Shown one piece after another: positions 52,868 through 64,000 of a stretch of 64,000 nucleotides of DNA (position 1 is the first letter of the stretch; the number at the start of each line of letters is the position of its first letter). The notes below the pieces were generated by a model. It was not told where the DNA came from. It searched no databases and saw only the letters and a list, made by a program, of their open reading frames with translations. This DNA comes from Deinococcus frigens DSM 12807 (GTDB taxonomy: Bacteria; Deinococcota; Deinococci; Deinococcales; Deinococcaceae), in NCBI RefSeq assembly GCF_000701425.1, contig NZ_JNIW01000011.1:27247-91246 (forward strand), given 5' to 3'. Made by a program: the position numbers and the translations under genes.

Positions 52868-52903
52868 TTACGCCTTGACCATAATTCCATTCTGTTATAG
52901 ACT
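52868..52903 (+). promoter_or_regulatory. ddrA promoter with degenerate RDRM, leaderless
   Basis: TTGACC (52875-52880), 17-nt spacer, TAGACT (52898-52903), then six bases to the ATG. The 17-bp stretch TTACGCCTTGACCATAA (52868-52884) overlaps the -35 box and keeps the outer arms of the radiation/desiccation response motif TTATG-N7-CATAA with one change in the left arm. DdrO binding here would block the -35 box. Confidence 0.65.
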
Positions 52904-52909
52904 AAACGC

Positions 52910-53508
<599 letters not shown>

Positions 53509-53512
<4 letters not shown>

Positions 53513-53604
53513 ATCCCTCGCCCAATGCCCGCAATCTGCTGACCGTCACCCTGGGCCTGCTGGTCCTGATGCTGATGAGCGGCGCGCTGGCCCGCCTGAT
53601 CTAG
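53509..53604 (+). CDS. 31-residue membrane microprotein coupled to ddrA
   Basis: GTG at 53509-53511 overlaps the ddrA TGA (GTGA) and the frame ends at TAG 53602-53604. The peptide begins MNPSPNARN and continues as one hydrophobic helix (LLTVTLGLLVLMLMSGALA) ending RLI. This is a single-pass membrane protein by composition, with basic residues on both sides. The overlap form is the same as in many true operon pairs of this window. It would be induced with ddrA. No homolog is known to me. Confidence 0.5.
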
Positions 53605-54010
53605 AGCGTGTGTCAAAAAAGGTGTCCACTCCTGACCGAATGGGGTGAGTGAATGTTGCTCAGCAATTGAGAAGGTGTTGTCGCTGCGGGCGATCATGCG
53701 GACGCCGAGGGTTTTGATGTTGCTGCGTAAGCATAGGTGCACAGCCTTTGGTTCTCGCGGGTCACGTTAAAGCGCTCGTTTCGACTCGGGCGACCTGCAT
53801 CCAACTCGCCCAGCAACACACAGCACGGCCTGTTTGCAGGTACTCGCCAGCGGGAAAATGCGATCCGGGTTGGTGCCGACAGCCTGAACGGATTCCAGGG
53901 CCTTTGGCCCAATCTACGCCACCCATAGATTGGGATTCCCGTTCCTATGTCAGCGGCTGGCAGGCGACAGCAGCAAGAGACCACAGACGATAGGCGCATT
54001 GGAGCGGTCT
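53605..54010. other. gene-free stretch between ddrA operon and DegV
   Basis: Frames here have unconvincing composition; one minus-strand frame (IKTLGVRMIARSDNTFSIAE) may be the tail of an old transposase, but I cannot name it. A 9-bp perfect inverted repeat CCCAATCTA (53908-53916) / TAGATTGGG (53926-53934) with a 9-nt loop is the strongest structure. No poly-T follows. A second hairpin (ACCGCT/AGCGGT, 54011-54026) overlaps the DegV stop codon. Confidence 0.4.
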
Positions 54011-54016
54011 ACCGCT

Positions 54017-54856
54017 TCAGAGCGGTTCCAGGGTCACGCCCACTGTGCCCGGCCCGGTATGGGTGGCGACCACCGCGCCGATACTGTGGTTGCCTAGGTC
54101 CGTGAATTCCAATCCGCTCAACCCGTCGCGTACTTCTTGGATATATGCCTCGCCGCCCACCGTGGACAGGAACGCCACCCGCGCGCCGCCGTGGGCCGCG
54201 ACGTACTTGCGGGTATGGTCCACCAGATCCTGCACAGCTTTTTTGTGGCCGCGCACGCGCCCGCCGGTCTCCACACGGCCCTTCTTGACCACCAGAATCG
54301 GCTTGATGTTCAATAGGCCGCCCAGCAACGCCTGCGCCCCACCGATGCGGCCATTGATCTTTAAGAACTCCAGCGTGTCCACCGTGAAGCGGATGTCGGC
54401 CTGCTGGCCCACTCGCTCCAGTTCGGTCAGGATTTCGGGCATGGACTTTCCAGCCTTCGCCAGTTCGGCGGCCCGCAGCGCGCGCATGCCCAGGCCCATG
54501 CTGACCGAACCGGTGTCGACCACCGTTACCCGGTCCCCAAAGTCCTGCGCGGCCAGCCGGGCGCTGCCCACCGTCCCCGACAGTTGCCCGCTGATGTGGA
54601 TGCTCAGCACCTGATCCGCCGACTCCAGTGCGTCGGTGTAGACCTCGGCGAACTCGGCGGGGCTGGGCTGCGAGGTGCTGGGCGTCTTCTTGCCCGCCTT
54701 GAGACCCGCGAACAGCACGGGCGGCGTGATCTCGATGCCGTCCTTGTGCATCTCGCCATCGAACAGCACGTACAAAGGCACGCTGACGATTCCGTGCTGG
54801 GCGCAGAGTTGCGGGTTGAGGTCACTTGTGGAATCGGTGACGATGGCGATTGTCAT
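54017..54856 (-). CDS. DegV-family fatty acid-binding protein
   Basis: 279 residues. N-terminus [15 protein letters not shown] is the family signature; [13 protein letters not shown] and [16 protein letters not shown] line the fatty-acid carboxylate pocket; [19 protein letters not shown] is also typical. Such proteins (FakB type) present fatty acids to the kinase FakA for phosphorylation. No fakA gene is in this window. It follows the Fe-S protein gene on the same strand but a terminator lies between. Confidence 0.9.
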   Translation of the reverse strand: MTIAIVTDSTSDLNPQLCAQHGIVSVPLYVLFDGEMHKDGIEITPPVLFAGLKAGKKTPSTSQPSPAEFAEVYTDALESADQVLSIHISGQLSGTVGSARLAAQDFGDRVTVVDTGSVSMGLGMRALRAAELAKAGKSMPEILTELERVGQQADIRFTVDTLEFLKINGRIGGAQALLGGLLNIKPILVVKKGRVETGGRVRGHKKAVQDLVDHTRKYVAAHGGARVAFLSTVGGEAYIQEVRDGLSGLEFTDLGNHSIGAVVATHTGPGTVGVTLEPL

Positions 54857-54904
54857 GGATTGATCTTAGCGTGACATTCACTTTTGGCTGACATTGAACC
54901 CGGT

Positions 54905-54948
54905 GCAAAAGACAATGCCGCCCCCACTGGGAGACCCTCGGGACGGCA
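54905..54948 (-). terminator. terminator of the Fe-S protein gene
   Basis: On the minus strand TGCCG-T-CCC pairs with GGGCGGCA (54940-54948 with 54916-54923), followed by TTGTCTTTTG. Lies between the Fe-S gene and DegV. Confidence 0.6.
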
Positions 54949-54967
54949 CGTCAAAGATATTCAGAGA

Positions 54968-58183
<3,216 letters not shown>

Positions 58184-58481
58184 GGCGGGGAAACCTCCGG
58201 TGGAAGAGAGAATCGGGTGTGAGGCCATCTGCCTTGCGCCTGCGGCCTGTTGCAATTGTTGAACCGGGTGCAAGTATAGCGGGGTCTGCCCGGTGGGAGG
58301 GCAACGGCGGGGGCAACGTGCAGCACGGATAGGAGACGGCCCCAGCATACGCCCCTGCGCGGTCAGAACAGCCGGGGTGCCTGCCAATCGCACCATTGCG
58401 GCTCCGTCCGGCACGCTAGCCTCTGAAGGCTGATCACCCCGTATTTCCCACCTCCCACACCCCTTCAGAGGAGTTTCAGCC

Positions 58482-59507
58482 TTGTCCCTCACCGCCACTG
58501 AACTGCAAACGTACCTATCTGCCCTGATCGCGGGCGAACTCAAACTGTCCACCATGATCTGGGGGCCGCCTGGCATCGGCAAGAGCGCCGTGGTGGCGCA
58601 GGTGGCGCAGGAGCGCGGACTGGACTTTGTGGACGTGAGATTGTCGCAACTGGCCCCCACCGACTTGCGCGGCCTGCCCGTGCCGGAAGCGGACGGCCAG
58701 GGCGGCGGCGTCAGCAAATGGTATCCGCCCGAATTCCTGCCGCGCGGCGGCCACGGCATCCTGTTTCTGGACGAGGTCAACATGGCCCCCCCCACCATGC
58801 AGGGGATGGCGCAGCAACTGATCCTGGACCGCCGGGTGGGCAGTTACGTCTTGCCCGACGGCTGGTTCGTGTGGGCGGCGGGCAACCGCAAGGAGGACCG
58901 CGCCAGCGTGTTCGATATGCCCGCGCCGCTGGCAAACCGCTTTCTGCACCTGACCGTGCGCCCCGATTTTGACTCGTGGCGCTCCTACGCCCTGGGCCGC
59001 AGCCTGCACGAGCATGTGATCGCCTTCCTGACCTTCCGCCCAGAACTGCTGCACCGGCTGGACCCGCAGCAACCCGCGTGGCCCAGCCCGCGCGCATGGG
59101 AGATGGCGAGTGGCCTGCACCGCGCCGGGCTGGACGTGGCCCCCGCGATTGGCGAGGCGGCGGGGGCCGAGTTCAGCGCCTTCGTGCGGCTGTATGAACA
59201 ACTGCCAGACCTGGGCATTGTGCTGGAGGGCCGGGGCGGGGACCTGAAGCTGCCCGACGAACCCAGCGTCCGCTATGCCGCCGTGGTGGGCCTGGCCGCC
59301 CGCGCGCAGAGTGCCGACGCCGCGTACCACGCCTTTACCTGGCTGGCCGACAGCGCCGGGCCGGAGTGGCTTCAACTGTATGTCGCCACGCTGGTCAGCA
59401 AATTCCAGGCCATCGGCCAACTGGGGGACCTGGCCGAACTGGTGGCCCGCGACGAGCGGCTGGCCGGGCTGGTGGAGGGAACGCTGGTGCTGTCGGAGGG
59501 GATGTAG
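58482..59507 (+). CDS. MoxR-family AAA+ ATPase
   Basis: 341 residues. Walker A GPPGIGKS (about 28-35), Walker B GILFLDEVN, sensor 1 WAAGN, and the arginine-containing ALANRF segment. MoxR ATPases act with VWA-domain partners in assembly or metal insertion; the partner is the next gene, 29 bp downstream. TTG start with AGAGGAG upstream. Divergent from the Fe-S protein gene, with a 298-bp gap that holds both promoters. Confidence 0.88.
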   Translation: MSLTATELQTYLSALIAGELKLSTMIWGPPGIGKSAVVAQVAQERGLDFVDVRLSQLAPTDLRGLPVPEADGQGGGVSKWYPPEFLPRGGHGILFLDEVNMAPPTMQGMAQQLILDRRVGSYVLPDGWFVWAAGNRKEDRASVFDMPAPLANRFLHLTVRPDFDSWRSYALGRSLHEHVIAFLTFRPELLHRLDPQQPAWPSPRAWEMASGLHRAGLDVAPAIGEAAGAEFSAFVRLYEQLPDLGIVLEGRGGDLKLPDEPSVRYAAVVGLAARAQSADAAYHAFTWLADSAGPEWLQLYVATLVSKFQAIGQLGDLAELVARDERLAGLVEGTLVLSEGM

Positions 59508-59536
59508 ATGGACGGGCACGGCTTGATGGCGGCGCG

Positions 59537-60658
59537 ATGACCCCTGACTTCCAGCACCTGATCTCCGGTTCGCGGCTGCGGATTCGCGGCAAGTCGGCCT
59601 TTTTCGCCACGCTGCTGCTGCACGCGGAATTCGTGCCGTCGCGCGAGGTGGCGGCGGCGGGGACGGACGGCGAGCGGGTCTACGTGAATCCAGAGGTGGC
59701 GGCCTCGCTGCCCTCCGATGTGCTGGACGGGCTGCTGCTGCACGAGGTCTTACACGCCGCGCTGTCGCATGTGGAGCGGCGTGGCCCGCGCGAGAAGAAA
59801 CGCTGGAACAAGTCCGCCGATCTGATCGTGAACGGCATGGTGGACGCGGCGGGCCTGCCCACGCCGCCAAGTTCGCGCCGCGATGACCACCTGGAAAAGC
59901 TGAGCGTGGAGGAGGTCTACACCGCCCTGCTGGCGGAGGGCGAGGAGGACGGCGAGGGAGAAGAGGGCGAGGACGACTTGCTGGACGGCCCCCCCGGCGA
60001 CGCGCCACCGAAGGCAGGCAGGAATGCCTCGTCTGCTGCGAAGCAGTGGCAGCAGGCGATGGCCAAGGCCCGCAGCATGGACGCCATGAGCGGCGGCCAG
60101 GGCGACGATCCGCTGGGCGCTCACCGCGAACTGGCGCGCCTGGCCCCCGCGCGGCTGGACTGGCGGGCGCACCTGTGGCGCTTTCTGGCCCGCACGCCGG
60201 TTGATTTTGGCGGCTTTGACCGCCGTTTCGTGGGACGCGGCCTGTATCTGGAGGCGCTGGACGACGAGAGCCTGACCGCCCTCATTGCCGTGGACACCTC
60301 CGGCAGCGTGGACGACGAGGCGGTCAAGGCGCTGGTGGGCGAGGTTCAGGGCGTGCTGGGCGCGTATCCACATGTGCGCGCCACCCTCTACTACGCCGAC
60401 ACGGAAGCGTATGGGCCGCACGAGCTGTCGCCCGGCAGCGCCATTCCCGCGCCGCAGGGGGGCGGAGGAACAGATTTCCGGCCCATCTTCGGGCTGCTCG
60501 ATGACCACGCGCCGGACGTGCTGATCTACCTGACCGACGGCTACGGCGACTTCCCCGAGACGGCCCCGCAGATGCCGACGCTGTGGGTGGTGCCGCCGGG
60601 CGGCCTGGAGGACGAGGGCTTCCCCTTTGGCGAAGTATTGCGTCTGGAGGAAGGCTGA
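59537..60658 (+). CDS. VWA-like domain protein with putative metallopeptidase N-domain (DUF2201 type)
   Basis: 373 residues. N-domain with HEVLHAALSH (an HExxH zinc pattern) at about 69-78. A very acidic linker (EGEEDGEGEEGEDD) follows. The C-terminal VWA-like fold begins LIAVDTSGSVDDEAV (MIDAS-type DxSGS) and continues IYLTDGYGDFP. Typical partner of a MoxR ATPase. The stop overlaps the nudC start by one base. Its target is unknown. Confidence 0.85.
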   Translation: MTPDFQHLISGSRLRIRGKSAFFATLLLHAEFVPSREVAAAGTDGERVYVNPEVAASLPSDVLDGLLLHEVLHAALSHVERRGPREKKRWNKSADLIVNGMVDAAGLPTPPSSRRDDHLEKLSVEEVYTALLAEGEEDGEGEEGEDDLLDGPPGDAPPKAGRNASSAAKQWQQAMAKARSMDAMSGGQGDDPLGAHRELARLAPARLDWRAHLWRFLARTPVDFGGFDRRFVGRGLYLEALDDESLTALIAVDTSGSVDDEAVKALVGEVQGVLGAYPHVRATLYYADTEAYGPHELSPGSAIPAPQGGGGTDFRPIFGLLDDHAPDVLIYLTDGYGDFPETAPQMPTLWVVPPGGLEDEGFPFGEVLRLEEG

Positions 60659-61470
60659 TGGTTTCACGTCCCCCACGCTTTGAGCTGCAATCGGGTGTGC
60701 CGCAGGGCGAGGCCACCTGGTTCATCCTTCAGAAAGGCCAATTGCTGCTGCACGAGGACGACACGCTGCCAGTGGGACGGGCGGAGGATTTTGAGCTGGA
60801 GCTGGTCAACTCGCTGGGGCGGTTGGATGGTCAGACTTACGCCGCCGCGCAGCTCAGGGGCGAAGCTCCTGCCGGATACGCCCTTTCCCCACTCCGGGCG
60901 CTGTCTGGCCGTCTGGGAGAGGACGTGTTCGGACTGGCCGGATTCGCCGCGCAGGTGGTGGACTTTGACCGCACGCACGGGTTTTGCGGCGTCTGTGCCA
61001 CACCGCTGGAATTCGCAGGCCACGAGCATTCCAAGGTCTGCCCCAACTGCGGTCTGAGCGTTTACCCGCGCGTCGCCCCGGTGGCGATGGTGCTGATCCG
61101 GCGCGGCATGGGTGCGGATACCGAGCTGCTGCTGGCCCGCGGGCCGCAGTTCCCGCCCGGCATGTATTCGGCGCTGGCGGGCTTCGTCCAGCCGTCCGAA
61201 ACGCTGGAGCAGACGGCCCACCGCGAGGTGCTGGAGGAGGTGGGCATGAGCATCAGGAATCTCCGCTACGTCCTGAGCCAGCCGTGGCCCTTTCCGCATT
61301 CGCTGATGATCGGCTTTGACGCCGAATATGACGGGGGCGAGATCGTGTTACAGCCCGAGGAGATTGAGGACGCGCGGTGGTTTTCTATTTCCAAGCTCCC
61401 GACTCTGCCCCCGCCCTTCAGCATCGCCCGCCAGCTCATTGACCGCGCCGTGTCCCTGGGCCTGGGGTGA
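60658..61470 (+). CDS. nudC: NAD(+) diphosphatase / NAD-capped RNA hydrolase
   Basis: 270 residues. N-terminal NudC-like domain, then a zinc ribbon (CGVC ... CPNCG), the Nudix box GFVQPSETLEQTAHREVLEEVG and the NADH-specific SQPWPFPHSLM motif, which marks the group that cuts NADH and removes NAD caps from RNA. ATG overlaps the previous TGA. Placement after MoxR/VWA genes has no obvious functional logic. Confidence 0.93.
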   Translation: MVSRPPRFELQSGVPQGEATWFILQKGQLLLHEDDTLPVGRAEDFELELVNSLGRLDGQTYAAAQLRGEAPAGYALSPLRALSGRLGEDVFGLAGFAAQVVDFDRTHGFCGVCATPLEFAGHEHSKVCPNCGLSVYPRVAPVAMVLIRRGMGADTELLLARGPQFPPGMYSALAGFVQPSETLEQTAHREVLEEVGMSIRNLRYVLSQPWPFPHSLMIGFDAEYDGGEIVLQPEEIEDARWFSISKLPTLPPPFSIARQLIDRAVSLGLG

Positions 61471-61492
61471 GCAGACCCCTATCCTGTCTCCC

Positions 61493-62887
61493 ATGACCTC
61501 CTCTGAACTCGATCCGCGCACGCTGACTGCTCTGGGGGTGAATGGCGCGCTGGAGGCGGCAGCACACTCCCGCGCCCCGGCAGCGGTGCTGTCGGGCCTG
61601 AGCGCCCACCCGGACACGCGGGTGCGTGCCCTGGTAGCCCGGCACCCCAACGCGCCGCTGGAGGTGCTGGGCGCGCTGGCCGCCGCCTACCCGCAGGACG
61701 TGCTGGACAATCCCGGACTGCCGCTGCTGCGGCTGGCGCGTCCAGGCTTTCTGAATGTCTTTCCGGGCGAGGGTGTGGCGGCGCTGCTCGCACTTCCCCA
61801 GGTTCCGCAGTGGGTGCTGGACGCCGCGCTGCGGCACGAGGATTACAGCGTGCGAACCGCGCTGGCCTCGCGCCCGGGGTTGAGCGAGGTGCGGGTGGCA
61901 GCGCTGGCGACGGACGCGGGCTGGCAGATCCGGGAGGCGGTGGCGAGACGCCCCGCACTCTCGCCCCTGCTGACCCGCCAACTGGCCGCCGATGACGATT
62001 ACGACGTGCGAAAGGCGGTGGCCGCCCGCACCGACTTGCCAGGCGAGGTGATGCGGACGCTGGTGCAGGACGGCCACGGACTGGTACGCGCCAGCGTCGC
62101 CCGCCGCCTGGACCTGCCGCTGGACTGCATGCTGACGCTGGCGGCAGATGTAGATACGGATGTGCTGGCCACCCTGGCCCGCCGGGTGGACCTGCCCCGC
62201 AACGTGCGCGAGTGGCTCTCTGGCAGCGACGAGCCGCTGGTGCGCGCCGCTGCCCTGCAAGCCTGGAGCGTGCCTGCCGCGTGGCTGTTCAGGGCCGAGA
62301 CCGACGCGGACCCGGACGTGCGCGCCGCGCTGGCCCGCCGCCCGGACGCCCGCCCCACCGTGCTGGAGCGGCTGGCCCGCGACGAAGCCGAATCGGTGCG
62401 CCGCGCCGTGCTGGAACGCGATGACCTGCCCGAGGGCGCGGTCCTGGCGCTGGCCCGCTCCCCAGAACAGGACATTCGCCTGCATGTCGCCAGTGCCGAT
62501 CCGTTGCCCGCCAGTGTACTGGACGTGCTGCTGGCCGACGCCGATCCCACCATCCGCACCATTCTGGCGGTACGGCCCGATCTGGGACCGGAGCGGCTGG
62601 CACGGCTGGCCGGGGATGAGAATGCGGAGGTTCGGCGGGCGGTGGCCTACGCGGTTGCGCCGGGCGCAGACACGCTGGCGACGCTGGCCCAAGACGCGAA
62701 TATCGGCGTGCGCCGGGCCGCCGCCGCCCACGCCGAGCTTTCTCCGCAAGGGGTGAAGGCGCTGAGCGAGGACCCGGACGCCGGCGTGAGACTGGCGATA
62801 GCTGGACGCTCAGACCTCTCCCCCGCCCTGCGCGGACGCCTGCAACGCGACGAGGACCCCAGCGTGCGGGCCGAGACTGGCGGGTGA
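61493..62887 (+). CDS. LRV/HEAT-like repeat protein
   Basis: 464 residues made almost wholly of about 24-residue helical repeats with the pattern V-R-x-A-V-A-x-R-x-D-L-P-x-x-x-L-x-x-L-A (for example YDVRKAVAARTDLPGEVMRT). There are some 15 units. This fits leucine-rich repeat variant or HEAT solenoids, which bind proteins. No cysteine cluster like that of the Azotobacter LRV protein is present. TATCCT lies seven bases before the ATG, so a leaderless internal promoter is possible. Its stop overlaps the Nudix start as GTGA. Confidence 0.8.
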   Translation: MTSSELDPRTLTALGVNGALEAAAHSRAPAAVLSGLSAHPDTRVRALVARHPNAPLEVLGALAAAYPQDVLDNPGLPLLRLARPGFLNVFPGEGVAALLALPQVPQWVLDAALRHEDYSVRTALASRPGLSEVRVAALATDAGWQIREAVARRPALSPLLTRQLAADDDYDVRKAVAARTDLPGEVMRTLVQDGHGLVRASVARRLDLPLDCMLTLAADVDTDVLATLARRVDLPRNVREWLSGSDEPLVRAAALQAWSVPAAWLFRAETDADPDVRAALARRPDARPTVLERLARDEAESVRRAVLERDDLPEGAVLALARSPEQDIRLHVASADPLPASVLDVLLADADPTIRTILAVRPDLGPERLARLAGDENAEVRRAVAYAVAPGADTLATLAQDANIGVRRAAAAHAELSPQGVKALSEDPDAGVRLAIAGRSDLSPALRGRLQRDEDPSVRAETGG

Positions 62888-63354
62888 CCGATATCCGCAT
62901 TCCCCTGGGCGGCCTGTACTTCAGCGTGCGGGTGGCGATTATTTGCGTGCGTGACGGGCAATTGCTGGCGAACACTGAAATGGGCATCGGCTTCTGGTAT
63001 TTGCCGGGGGGTGCGCTGACCACCGAGGAGACGCTCGAAGCCTGTGCCGAACGCGAATGGCGGGAGGAAACCGGTACGCCGCCGGGAAAGCTGCGCCTAC
63101 TAGGCATTGTAGAAAACTTCTTCGGCCCCGCGCACCGGCGACAGCACGAGATCGGCTTCTACTTCCGCATGGACGCGCCCGCCGAATTGCCCGACACGGC
63201 GTTCACCGTGCTGGACAACGGCAACGTCACCTGCGAGTGGATTCCGCTGGACGAGATCCAGTCCCGCCCGGTCTACCCGCTGATCGTGCGCGAGTTGTTG
63301 AACGGCAATAACAGCGCCGTTCAGCACATCGTCAACCGCGAAGACGGGCATTAG
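62884..63354 (+). CDS. Nudix hydrolase
   Basis: 156 residues. Nudix box GGALTTEETLEACAEREWRE followed by ETG matches G-x5-E-x7-R-E-x2-E-E-x-G. C-terminal EWIPLDEIQSRPVYP is typical of small Nudix enzymes of broad specificity. GTG start overlaps the repeat-protein stop. Deinococci carry many such genes; the substrate (nucleoside diphosphate derivative) is unknown. IS630 debris begins a few bases after its stop codon. Confidence 0.9.
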   Translation: MTDIRIPLGGLYFSVRVAIICVRDGQLLANTEMGIGFWYLPGGALTTEETLEACAEREWREETGTPPGKLRLLGIVENFFGPAHRRQHEIGFYFRMDAPAELPDTAFTVLDNGNVTCEWIPLDEIQSRPVYPLIVRELLNGNNSAVQHIVNREDGH

Positions 63355-63361
63355 TATAGCG

Positions 63362-63668
63362 TCAAGCGCTAAAAACAGGGTAGAGGCGGCTTAACTTGAG
63401 ACGGGCATCTGCCGCCGTGAACCGCCAGCGGATCAGCACTGCGCGCTCCCGCCGATCCGTGACCCAATGGGTCACGGTTTGCTCCAATGCCGCCTGATCC
63501 CCCACCCGCTCGCTCAGGGCCTGTCGGGCCAGCGCAGACCATTCCAGTTCCTGGGGATTAAGCCACGATCCATGCCGGGGCGTGAAATGAAATTCAAAGC
63601 GGTCCGCCAGCCGTTTGGCCTCCTGTGGGACAAAGGCAGCGTAGAGCGCCGCTTTGCTGTGGGTGGAT
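63362..63668 (-). pseudogene. IS630-family transposase, C-terminal fragment
   Basis: About 100 codons ending at TGA 63362-63364. LYAAFVPQEAKRLADRFEF is followed by HFTPRHGSWLNPQELEWSAL, the DDE-domain end with the catalytic Glu, then LARQALSERV. Its upstream part is cut off at about 63668, where a second IS630-type element begins. The fragment starts right at the end of the Nudix gene, next to TATA, as expected for TA-targeting elements. Confidence 0.7.
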
Positions 63669-63682
63669 AATACTGACTCCGA

Positions 63683-64000
63683 TTAATTCCTTGACAAGGG
63701 CCACCAATGGAAGAGGGTCTGCTGGGAGATGAGATCTGGCTGGGTTTCCAACCAGGCGCATTGCTGGCCCAGCGTCTGAGTGAAGTCATCCATCGTGTCG
63801 AACCAGCGATTGGCCACTGTGTCGTCCGTCAGGTCCCACATGCGCTCCACGGGTTGCAACTCGGGTGAGTAAGGGGGCAGGGTGATGATCTGGACACCTG
63901 GTGGCTGTCCCTCCTCTGGAGGGACATGGAAACCCGCTCCGTCCTCTACCACCAGAACATGGTGATCTTCACTCGCGCCCACACTGTGGGCAAAAGCCGC
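63683..64000 (-). mobile_element. IS630-family transposase, C-terminal part (continues past window)
   Basis: The frame is open to the window end and stops at 63683-63685. It shows HHVLVVEDGAGFH (second Asp) and LPPYSPELQPVERMWDL (catalytic Glu), standard IS630/Tc1-like motifs. It differs clearly in sequence from the fragment at 63362-63668, so two distinct elements are nested. Confidence 0.75.

Noticed and set aside
58184..58798. N-terminal extension of the Fe-S protein frame up to 58798
   Set aside because: Residues are not membrane-like or conserved, cross a TATACT promoter box and overlap the MoxR start; the GTG at 58183 has GGAGG upstream.

Overview
The window most likely comes from a Deinococcus chromosome. 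It is GC-rich and carries ddrA, a Deinococcus-specific Rad52-like damage-response gene, behind a degenerate radiation/desiccation response motif. It also has bshA (bacillithiol synthesis), a Thermus/Deinococcus-like type 2 IleRS, PdxS/PdxT vitamin B6 synthesis, and many promoters whose TANNNT -10 box lies 6-8 nt before the start codon (leaderless mRNAs). No rRNA, tRNA or CRISPR array was seen. All family assignments are from reading motifs; no search was run.

Layout. 0-5 kb: hydrolase fragment, hisS-aspS pair, a small lipoprotein and a lipid kinase. 5-7.4 kb: an AT-rich island with a 5'-truncated HINT-type polymorphic toxin and a probable immunity gene, ending at a dif-like Xer site that abuts a tyrosine recombinase gene. 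7.4-12 kb: lnt, a metallophosphatase with altered motifs, a LysM/C39-like protein and an aminotransferase. 12.1-16.9 kb: a tightly coupled operon (HAD phosphatase, M19 dipeptidase, NlpC/P60 endopeptidase, L-Ala-D/L-Glu epimerase, oxidoreductase) that looks like murein-peptide recycling. 16.9-20 kb: pdxST and rho with a possible leader ORF. 20.1-24 kb: an isoleucine T-box leader controlling a small DHCW-motif cupin and ileS, whose HIGH signature is changed to GIHH. 24.4-28 kb: bshA and a membrane GAF-GGDEF protein. 28-33 kb: IS remnants, then a minor-pilin operon whose first gene has lost its native start to an IS4-like insertion. 33-39 kb: a histidine phosphatase, a CrtA-like monooxygenase, uvrC, an SDR and two PAP2 phosphatases. 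39.5-51.3 kb: a LacI-regulated plant-polysaccharide cluster (ABC importer without ATPase, clan GH-A enzyme, GH1, GH43, GH3 and a GH10 xylanase broken by an internal deletion). 51.3-54.9 kb: hisBH, ddrA plus an overlapping 31-residue membrane microprotein, and DegV. 55-58.2 kb: a HdrD/GlpC-like Fe-S membrane protein with nine WKPK-type repeats in its tail. 58.5-63.4 kb: MoxR ATPase, VWA/metallopeptidase-like protein, NudC, repeat protein and Nudix operon. 63.4-64 kb: nested IS630 fragments.

The less expected signals are: the dif-like site joined to a truncated toxin; the T-box/cupin/GXHH-IleRS unit; a 39-bp three-part repeat (GTGAA-N4-TTCAC-N14-GTGAA) in three separate convergent gene gaps; the ddrA-coupled microprotein; and the WKPK-repeat Fe-S protein.
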